The notes under the pieces are model-generated. The model was given only the letters and a program-made list of their open reading frames with translations. It was not told the DNA's origin and did no database searches. From NCBI GenBank assembly GCA_029168955.1, contig JAPDOI010001348.1, positions 36,001-100,000 of the forward strand: a DNA stretch of 64,000 nt. The letters are read 5' to 3'. Both the position numbers and the translations under genes were made by a program. The first letter of the stretch is position 1, and the number at the start of each line of letters is the position of its first letter. The DNA comes from Aplectana chamaeleonis. Its lineage: Eukaryota; Nematoda; Chromadorea; Rhabditida; Cosmocercidae. Below, in pieces: positions 1 through 10,500 of this stretch.

Positions 1-145
1 CAAGAAAAAACAATTAAATTTAAACCGCGGTCCATACGGCGGTTTAAATCTCTGTGACGGCTGCCTGGTAATCATCAGCCAGCCGCTAGTGAGATTTAAA
101 GCGCCGCGCCAGCCGCGGTTTGAATTTAAATGTTTTTTTCTTGAG
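1..145. mobile_element. 145-bp MITE with about 30-bp inverted ends
   Basis: The first bases, CAAGAAAAAACAATTAAAT, followed by TTAAACCGCGG, are repeated in reverse complement at the right end, which finishes GTTTTTTTCTTG. No coding capacity. Left flank is outside the window, so the target duplication cannot be read. Confidence 0.7.
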
Positions 146-540
146 GAACCAAGCCACTGACCTAACCATACACGAAGTAATCCTCTTAAGCGATAGCTGA
201 TTGGGTAGACTGCCTGATTACGTTGAAATGCGTCTACAACGGTCAAATCCTCTCCTATCGGAAGAAAAATTGGCCACATTATGGGCAAAAAATGAGACTG
301 AAGATAATTTCTGGGATTCGATCAGCAGATAAGGTAGTAAACCTTTAATAATCTGGGGAAATCTCGGAATCGAAATTCATCATGAACGGTAGGTTACCAC
401 TACATACAACATACCGTTCGCGAGCTTATAAAGTTTTGAGCTCTTGGTTCAGAAGCGAGTCGTTCACAGCTTTTTCAATTTGGCATGAACATCTTTGCAA
501 GAAAGACAAGCACGTCATTCTTTTCCGGTTGGGCTATGCT

Positions 541-1015
541 AGAACGAATTCACTCGTAAACGCGGTTAAGATAACTAAGTAAATAGAATTGTATGGCTCA
601 GAACAGAACGCCTACGCATTTTGAAGCGTCAAAAACGGCCCAAAATGACGCTACACGAGTGAGAAGTTGACTCCGCACCTGTATCTGCCCGCCGCCTGTA
701 TTTGCGTCCTCCTCCAAAACAGGCTTCCGGGGCCATTTCCACCATATTCTATTCATGTGGTTCACTTATTGTACTTACTGTACCAGCTACAAACGTCGAC
801 GACGGTGCGAATGGCCCGGCACTCCTGTTTTGGAGGAGAACAGCACATACAGGGGGAGGGCAGATACAGGGGCGGGCCAACTTCCCACTCGTGTAGCGTC
901 ATTGTGGGTCGTTTTTGACGGTTCAAAATGCGTAAGCGGTATGTTCTGAGCTACGCTATTCTACTTCCGTAGTTATCTCAACCACGTTTACGAGCGTGTA
1001 TGCTGCCTGTAAGCA
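541..1015. repeat. imperfect palindrome with arms of about 130 bp
   Basis: The arm near 560-670 (GTATGGCTCAGAACAGAACG, then CCAAAATGACGCTACACGAG) returns inverted near 870-985. The right end carries CGAGCGTGTATGCTGCCT, the same as a repeat arm at 10915-11209. Small open frames here are chance. Confidence 0.65.
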
Positions 1016-1406
1016 GCAAAGGAGGATCGGCTTAAACTGTCAGGATGCGAACGCCATATCGCCGTGTTCAGCACGAACTGAAACTTCTGTCAAGCCATGT
1101 CTGAAAGTGGCGGCATAGACCTTTTCAAGGTTTCAACTGGTGCGGTGTTACAGGTCCCAACTTACTGAATATAATATGATTTGAATTATCTGAAATTTCA
1201 ACTCCCAGAGTGAAAAAAATTTTCGATTTTTCCGATATTCGATTCATTTAAACATTGATTCGATTAGAACTCGAGTCACATATGCAGCTGAGGTAAGATG
1301 GCTACAGCCCTAGATATTCTGTATTTCGGATTTATTATTGAAGTATTCTCCAACTTTACTACTATTTACATGACTAATATGTATGACCAAGATAACTGTT
1401 TTCTTG

Positions 1407-1505
1407 TCATGAAAGCGGTGTCCAACTGTTCGGGAATAGCTCGGTCTTGTTCACCATTTTCTCCAGATCTGATCCCGGTCGAGGCCAACCATCGTAGTAG
1501 ACAAT
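1407..1505 (-). CDS. copy A exon 9: C-terminus
   Basis: Acceptor actcacag, then IVYYDGWPRPGSDLEK and on to ELFPNSWTPLS and TGA. Copy B has IFYYDGW and FFPDSWTP at the same places. Confidence 0.86.
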   Translation of the reverse strand: MVYYDGWPRPGSDLEKMVNKTELFPNSWTPLS

Positions 1506-4500
1506 CTGTGAGTGAATAGAACACTGAGTTGACGTCGACCATACAATGTAGGCCATATTGAATAGGTAAACTATGCACCGCTTCAAGAGAACCTGCCATA
1601 ACGCCACACTAGGAATTGTGACATTGAACACTAACAATTAGTGTCCTCTCCTTCCATAACTACAACATACAATGTAATGACCGTTCGTTAGCACTAAGTC
1701 GTGCCAACGACGTCGCGGAAGGTTCTCCGAAGCAATGCCTAAGTATCTATGCAGAGAGAAAATTAGAGAAAACCACCTGCGAGGCTTTCTGATTCAAAAA
1801 TCCGCTCCACCATGAAAATGTACCAGTCGAGAGAACCAGAGCATCACACTGTGCCAAAATCGCCATGTCAACTTCTCGATGTACACCCGGACAGAAGAAA
1901 ATCATTCCTGCAAATTTCTGATCAATGTGGGGTTGAGCAGAGTATAACACTTGAATGCACATCTGCTATAGTTGTCTGAAATAGATTGTGGCCGCTTTAT
2001 TCGAAAAGTCCGAAGTTCTGATATTCGATAAATCGGATATTCGAAAAAAGATTCCATTTTCCCAAGTTATATATGCACTTAATTCGTGGCTCATATGCGA
2101 TTGAAAAATAACTGACCTTTGTCGTAAGTTGGCAGATACTTTCTGACCCATGCCGGGTTGTCCGAACAGATCACGAAGATAACCTGAATACCCTTGGTTG
2201 GTAAAAGCCGACAATTAGCGAGGAACCTCCGCTTTGAAACAAATATAGGACGCACAGTGTATGCCAGTGTTACACTAAACATGTTCAATACCACAATGTG
2301 CTATCTTCTGGCATCTGGGCGCGCTACAGAGCCGGAGCACTCCATTTCTGAATAACGCATTAAAATGGTCAAGTCATAAACACCATCAAAAATTCTGCCC
2401 ACTGAGTGCGTAAAATCCAAAAACCATACTCATGAGAAGCTTTTGGTCAAAGGCAGTGGTCACGATGGAAAACGTTATCGAAAAAACTACAAAAATCAGC
2501 TAAGATATAAAATATCTCAAAAACTATCAAGGTAGCGCGGTGAAAAACGGGCTAGAATTAGAGTTGTTAAGACCCTAAATTTCCAGTTCGTGCACACGTG
2601 CACAGAAAGATCACAGTCTCATGCCAAGCATTCAAAAATCATCGACACTCAGAGGAAGAAATAAATGCAACTTGACCTAATAAAACAGTTTAACATTGAA
2701 AGCAAGCACTTCAACCAATGTTTTTGACTAGATGTGTACATGAATCCGAAAGCTCATTGATTGAAATTCAATTTCAAGCCAGCTGATGTTCTCGATATTA
2801 GAGATTATCGATGCCGATGATGTGGGGTGGACTCGTCCACCATCAAAAGACTAGAAAGTTCAGGCTTCGAATTAGGCCCAGAACAGCTATTTTTTCGCGA
2901 TTTTTTGTTTTAGGTTTTACTACTCTATACCCAGAAAAGGGTTTAGAGAGGAAAAGAACACGAGCATATTTGAGCGCGACCACTGCCTTTAAGGTAGAAC
3001 CCAATGAGTGTTGTGTCTACATGGGGTTGGCGATTGAGGGTTACAATACATAGTTTTTTCGATGTTTTCTTCTACTCAGCACATTCATACATTATTTTTT
3101 ACGCTCTGATTTCCTTCATGAGCATTTTTTACAAAACGTATGAACAATTTTTCGTATAAAAAGTCTCACAACTAATTCAACCACCGATGGGTCGAAGAGT
3201 GGTCAAGTCATTAAATTCTTCCATATCAGTTAGTATTACTGAAATGAGATAGAACACTTGATGGGGAGTTCGGGTTAATAAATGTCAGTTTGATATCGCG
3301 TTCTCTAATTGAGTTGATTATTCATCTCCGGATTCAAAGGTGGCGGGTATCACAAAACATTTTCGCAGCTAGACGGGAGCAGTGCAATCTTTTCACTTTC
3401 TGTTCGCTGAAGGAAGTCAGTTTCAGGATCAGTCAGAATATGTTATCATTTCGGGAAATCGATGTTTCGGAAAATGTCTCTCTTTTTATAAATATGGATT
3501 TTTTATTGAAGCGCTCAAATTTCATTTTCGTAACAAAACCCTTCTGGAACTTCATTTCATGGAAATTGGGCGATTTAATGAAAATTTTATAACAACAGAT
3601 AGTGGCATTTTCTCCAATATCCATTTCTCGAAAGGTTTGCATATTTTGGGTGGCTTAGTCTCGAGCAAATTTTTCGCGAAAACGACGTATTTCAGCATTT
3701 TCCGCGCGCCTGAAGCTCCACAGCGTCATAACTCACTTCAAAAATGATGAACTGGTTTTTCAAGGAAATTTTCGTGTTCCTCTCCGTCAAGCGAAAGCAA
3801 AGGTGTATGAAAAAAGTCTATCTGACTGTGGGATTAAGTCGAAAATAAGTATTTCCTATTGAAATCCTCATCGACTGCAGGTCGAAAGGACAGGTCTGAT
3901 CGTATCGTAACCGTCTGATCAGTTCATAATGAAGGATTTTGAGATGAAAATATGTGATTTTTGAGAGAGTTCTGGATTTGAATCTATTATTTTTCAGCAC
4001 TATTGTAGGGGACTCGTTGAGAGCAGTTATTCAACGACTTTAAAGGCAGGGTTCGCGATAAAATCGGTTGTTGAGCTAATCCCATGAAAAGGTAGGTCTG
4101 GGCATCACAAAAAAGAAAATAAGTAAAAAATTTAATAAAAAACGCTCAGAAACAAGTTATTGCTTGGTGTCCTCCCGCCTCCAATTATCAGGATTTCTAT
4201 AAAGCCTGTTGTTAACTTTTATTTTGCTTCTAAAGTAATTTCTGAGCACTTCTGGAGACTACTGACTACTTTAAAAACAAAATAAAAGGCGGATAAACAA
4301 GCATTAACGAAAACATCGTTAATTAGGAGGCCGGCCGACACCAGTAATTAGCGGTTATACCTTGTTTTTGTGCGTTTTTCCCGAAAAATTCCGGGTTTTT
4401 TCACTTATTTTTACTTTTGTGATGACCAAATCTACATTCTCATGAAGAAAGCTCAAAAATCGTTTTTATCGCGAACCCTGCCTTTAAAATTGAAATCGGA

Positions 4501-7500
4501 CTACTTTTATGCGAGCTATGGCGATGCAGCGCTTTGTGCGCTCGACAGACGCCGCATTATGAAAGGAATTTGCCCGGTACTATGAAGTCTGTCCGAATGA
4601 GTCCGTCTGCCCACGCGGCAGTCACTTAGGCATCTTTTCGGACGATTCTACCCACGACTTAGATACAGCTGACTGGGATATTGTTCACTTTACGTCTGAT
4701 GTTCCTGCTAATTGATTCACAGGTCCGAATAATACCTCCGCAATGGCCGATCAACACTCCCGCCAACCGCGTCGGCGGACAGTCTCATTCGTGCAGAATT
4801 TAGCTGGCATGAGCAACTCACTACCAGTTTGAGGACGCGATATATGGCTGATTTTTGCTAACCTGAATTCTCCTTGAAATGTTGTACGTTTTTAGATTCG
4901 GAAATACTCCTCAATATGGAAGAAATTCGTGCGAACTGTTGCATATGAGCAAACGTCGAGTAACCCATGAATCGCAACCCTCAATCGTCCACCCCACTTG
5001 GACGCAGAACTCATTGAGTGCAACCGTGACCGAAAATTTTCCCAAAAGTTTGATTTTAGCATTCTATGCAATCACTGGGTGGCACGTTGATGCTGATTCC
5101 GTAAAAGATACCAGCGATACTGTAGTATCAGATAGTGCTCGAGGGCGCTTAAAGAGGCGCCAGCAGCCACGTGGTGCCATCTGCGGGACATCGTAGTAGG
5201 TTCTCCAAACCAGTGCCAAGACCGGCTATTTTCACAGGAAGTCTAATTAAGAATGATCTGAGGAGTAATTTCCACATGAGCTATCTTGAAAAGCCATTGT
5301 TCCTGTATCAACATTATCCCATGATAGGGGTTTTTTTCAGTTTCTCGAATTATTATTCTTCGAACTTTGCAGTTTTTAAGGTGGTTCAGTTAATTATTCA
5401 CACGAACTCGAGCGTGAACCGCAATCAATTGTCGCTGCCTACAAGTCTCATTGTGGTCAAAGTCTCATATAATCAAAATAAAACCTTCAAAGGATAAGAT
5501 AAACCATCTTGGGAGGGAATCTCCAAGAAATAACCATTTTATGATGCCTATATAAACTGGCAACTTCCAACATCCTATGTTGGATTTCAGGGACTCGAAA
5601 GCTTGGGATTGCGCATGTACATACAGGCGCTTAGGTTCGCTTTTCAGTGGCCTCCTTTGCTCAGAAAATTGCAGCATTCAATGCGGGTCGAATATACATT
5701 CAACTCAAGTGACCACACCCATCGAGAGGCTCAATCGCAGGGGCACGTGCTCCAAACAGCAGCACGTGCCGCAAAATTTAATCGCAAGAGCATGTGCTGC
5801 AAGCTAGTCCAGCGCTATCGTAGCAGCACACCAAAACGCGACGAGGCCGGCACACCGACATGCGACGCGGCCAACTCGCCGAGTACCATCTGGGGCCACC
5901 GGCTGTTGGACTAGGTCTCTAGCGGCTGGGCGAGCCAATTACCGCAAACTTGGGGAATTGAACCGGCGACGCTGCCGACATCTGAGTCCCGCTTCAAGAG
6001 TGCGTCGTATACCCTCCTTTTTTGAAAACCGTTTTCTCATAGAATTGGATTTTTCTCATGCATGTACTGAAAGTTTTATTTTTTGGTTGTACGTGCTATA
6101 ATTTGAAGCACAATAGGAGCACGTACTACCTTGTGCTCGAAATCGCCTTGTCTTCGAGTTGAATGCATATTCGGCACGCATTGAATGGTGCGATTGTCTG
6201 AGTGAGAGGCATGTTTATCGATTTCACAGAATGGGAGGCGCACAGTAGCAGTTCCGCTGGTACACGAGACGACCGCGACGGGAAGCCCTTGCGTTTGAGT
6301 TGTTGCCGGACCTCCGCGAGCGGCGAACTAGTCTAACCGAACTGCCACTAGGCGTCGGCGCGAATCGGCAGTGACTATGGCCGATCGGCCAACTACGACG
6401 AGGACGTTAAACACAGCTCCGAACTAACCTTGTCTCTGTCTCCTTTAGCCAACTGCATTGCTCGTTTGTAGTAATCAGCGGGTGCTGCCTGATGACCATG
6501 TTTGAGGTTGCGACTGTTCATTTCGATATCTATTCCACGTCGTACATGCACTCCAATGTAGTATATATCTTCCTGCACTGAACACACAGGTATACATGCA
6601 GATCACATAAACAATTTAGTCTGATGAATGGACGGGGCTGCGACGGCAGATCGCCGTGCGCAAATTGAAACCCCGTTGGCCAGTGACGCCGCCAACACCG
6701 CACGGCCAGCCGCCTGGTCAATGCGCCAAACTAAAAATGAAACAGAAACCACACCTATGCTGAAACAAAAAATGTATAACACCGGCGCGCTTGTTCAAGA
6801 TTAATCCATGATCACCGTCAGGTAGAGCTGGGAGGAGCGACATTGTTTATTGTTAGCGCCGCCGGCGACGCGGAAGGATCACCGAAAATTTGAGGTCAAA
6901 ATTAAGTGGCGTCAAGGTCAGAGTGTGGATGGTTGAACACTTTTGAAAACATCAAGTGCTAAAGTCAAGTTTTGGTACACCCATAATCTAGCAGCCGGCA
7001 TGTTTATCCCTAGTACATAACCCACAACCGCACCGCCGCCTTTTCCGGGCATGTACTTAATGCATTGCTGGGCCACGCCGGGTTGTGAGCTCAGAACACG
7101 AAAATGAAGCCGTTTTCTCGTCATTTGCAGTTTAGTGCCACTCGAGACCGTCTTGCTAGAAGGAAATAGCCTGGAAATTCAAACTGCAGAAGGCGGCTAT
7201 TTCACGCAAGCAAAGCGGTTCCGAATGGAGTCCTAACAGCGAGAAACGGATTTGCTTCTCCATTTTGTGTACTGGGCATGCAAGTCTGCGACGGCATGAT
7301 ATAAAGGCAAGCTTACAGGCATCGACTTCCATTTCGAATGTGGCATCACTCGGTTTGCCGTCAACATAGACTGGTCTGGCTCTCTCCAATGCTCTGCGGG
7401 CCGACAGGGCTCTCAGGAAGGACAGAGCCTGGAATTATGTGTTTTCTTGATGTTCACGCGGTTCACTCAGACCATTCGTGCGCGTGCATACTGTCAAGGC

Positions 7501-10500
7501 ATGACGCAGTACCTGCGCCTGCACTGCCGGCAAAAATGCGAATTCTTTCCGAATCAGAAATTCATTATCAGGACTGAAGTAGCGTGGGTTTTGCAGATAT
7601 CCAATGACAGCGTTGATGTGTTCCTTGGGTGAATTTGGAATCTGGCTGAAGGTGCAACAACTCTGAACACGAATGTTGTGATTGTGATTCAGCCTTCATA
7701 TTGTGTGCAGCATAAACCTAACCTTGATTTCAATCGTGGAATTCGTTGCCATTTGGAGCAGTTTGTCGGCGACGTCATCTGTCACAAAAGAGGCATCCAG
7801 ATTAAAAGCGCGCCTAAAGGAAGCAGTGCAGTTTTTTTTGTAGCATTTGACGGAAACGTATTGAAAACTACAATACCCGCGCTAAGTTTTGCAAAATCGG
7901 GGAACATCTGGCAAACTTGGCAAAAAAAGCGTCCGATACATGTAGCTTTTTTGAATGAAGACTTTTTCAAATTCTGAAAGCGCTATCGTATTCACAGATC
8001 AAATTGCTTCCTAATTATGCGATTTGTTGTAGGCCGTTGTTCGCTAAAATCGCTTTGTTTTTAAAGGAAGTAGCTTTTGCTATCCGTTTTCGAAAACGTC
8101 GCGCGCGGCGAAGCGCGGTGAAACTTTGAGCAGTAATTTTACAAGTAATAGAAGAACAATCGGTATGCTTCCTTCATAAATTAGGTGTAGGTGGAAGAAT
8201 CTCAAGGTTTGCGTAAGTTGAATTTTCGAAATCCATTTAAGAATCCGGGGCTCTTGCAACAAAACTCCGGCGTTTCAGGTAGCTCTCAGGCGTGTTTAAT
8301 GAAGGATTTCGAAAATTTATCAAACAAAATCCTTGAGATTCTCTTACCTGCACCTAATTTACGAAGAAACCATGCAGATTGCTCTTCCATTACTTGTACA
8401 ATTACTGCTCAACGTTTCGCCGCACTTCGTCGCGCGCGACGTTTTTAAAAACCGATTTCAAAAACTATTTCGTTCAAAAATAAAGCGATTTTAGGGAAAT
8501 TTGGCCCTCAGGTTACATAATTAGGTAGAAATTTGATCTGTGAATATGATAGCGTTTTCAGAATTGAAAAATTCTCCATTCAAAAAATTTACATGCATCG
8601 GGCGCTTTTTTGCCAAGTTTGCCAGATGCTCCCCGTTTTTACAAAACTTAGCGCGGGTATTGTACCTGAGTGTACAGCTGACAGGGACGACGAGTGAGGA
8701 TCGTTGGCGGTCAGCCAAACTGCGTAAGGAAGCATATTGAAACATAAGGTTGCCAAGACCTACAAGCAAAAATCAACACTAGCTTTCAACACTTCCTACA
8801 TTTTCCTCAATCTAATACCTTTGCTGAAAGTGAAGTTGCTTACAAGGTAATACTGCTGCGTCTCATGGAAAAACGAAATGTCGCGAATCACTTTCGCTGT
8901 CGAGAGAGACCATGGTTGGTCCAGTTTCACATCACCACCTAGAACGAAATCGAGGAAGATGAAGTTGCTCGAGAGTCACTTACCACAAATGTTGTAAGAT
9001 TCATAGAGTAATAGTTAATTTAACCATCGGCTCTCTTATATACATACTCAGCACAGTTATTCGTATAACTTCCTCATCAGATTTAGTCTAGTTAATAGAA
9101 CCGGTGCGATAATTGCAGCTGGCCGTGCGGCCTCAGACAGTCGTGGGGTAGTACGTCTACTTCAAAGGCAGTGTTCACGATCATCATAAATTTTGAGATT
9201 ATTGGCTATATCGATTAAGTAACACCCGAGTAGGACTAAACTGACCTAGAAATTGAGAAAAACGCACCAGAACTACATGAAATACCCTACTCTCACCCCG
9301 CCTCTTTACTCTCATAGGAGCTGTTCGTTGTGACACTGAAATATTTTATGGACCCGTTGTTTGGAATCCCCTCTTCTCTGTTGCTCCGCTCTTAACGTCG
9401 GACCCTGACTAACACTGCTTTGCACAAAAAATTCTTCTATTTTTCACTTATCAAATTTTTCACCAATGACAACCACCGAGAACATGTTCATAAAATCGGA
9501 TAACTAGTCCATATCATAGAATAATGTCACTGAAATAAGACGTTACAGTGCGTTTCTCGATGTTTGTTCATAATTTTGTTAACACTTGGTGGCCGACGCA
9601 TTGTATAAAGTCAAAAACTGGGGGACGAAAATTATCATTGTGAACACTGCCTTTAAGGCAGTGGTCGCGATGAAAAAAATTTTTTGAGAAAACCGTGAAA
9701 ATAAGCTTGGTCCACAAACGTCTTCAAATACACGAGAAGCTTACGGGGCAAGAAGCGGACTACACTTAGATTTATTAAGTTCCTAAGTTACTGATCCATG
9801 CACACATGCACAGCTCCGCCTAAAAAGATCGGAGTTTCATGCTGAGTAGTCAAAACTAGGCGACATTCTGGGGCAGAAATAAATGCGAAACCAACTAACA
9901 AAATCAGTTGAAAAATGAACGCCAGCACCTCAGTCAATATTTCGATTAGATGAGGGCATAAATATTCGAGCAGGCGGGTTCGAAGAAAATTGGTCATTGA
10001 TAAGATGTCGATATCAAGATAGCTGATGTTTTTGATACGAGAGATCATCGATGCCTATGGTGTGGAGTCGGCTCGTCCACCATAAAAAGATCGGAAAGTT
10101 GAGGCTGATGATCTTACCCAGAACAGAGCTTTTTTCGCAACCTTTTCTGGTGGAACCTACTATTCTAGATCTAGAAAAGAATTTAGAGGAAAAAAGTTAA
10201 GAAGCATATTTCATCGCGATCACTGCCTTTGATAGGGGGTTGTACTCGGGTACAAAGAGATTAGCAGCACCCCTGCTGTAGCTACTGCTGACAGCAGAAG
10301 CTGATGCCAATTAGCAGCAGCTCTTGTGCTCGGATACAACCCCTTTGTTAATTCTGACAAGCGTGAGTTCGGCAGCCCCCTCTCCTAGTGTCTGCTGACA
10401 CTCTCCTCCATTGATTTATCTGATATGGATAAACATTGCTGCATACTCTGTACGACCGCGCGAACATATAAAGCGACCAGCCTTACTAAGGGGGCATTCG

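Noticed and set aside
4879..5196. 105-residue plus-strand frame in copy A intron 6
   Set aside because: No motif, no splice support, and no similarity I recognise.
5880..6000. tRNA gene
   Set aside because: Has a B-box-like block but no matching acceptor stem or anticodon arm, and the block recurs at 19262 and 39662, so it is more likely a SINE.
6918..7124. 68-residue minus-strand frame as a gene
   Set aside because: The long frame is not the meaningful one; the shifted frame shows a broken GT11 exon 7, annotated as a pseudogene.
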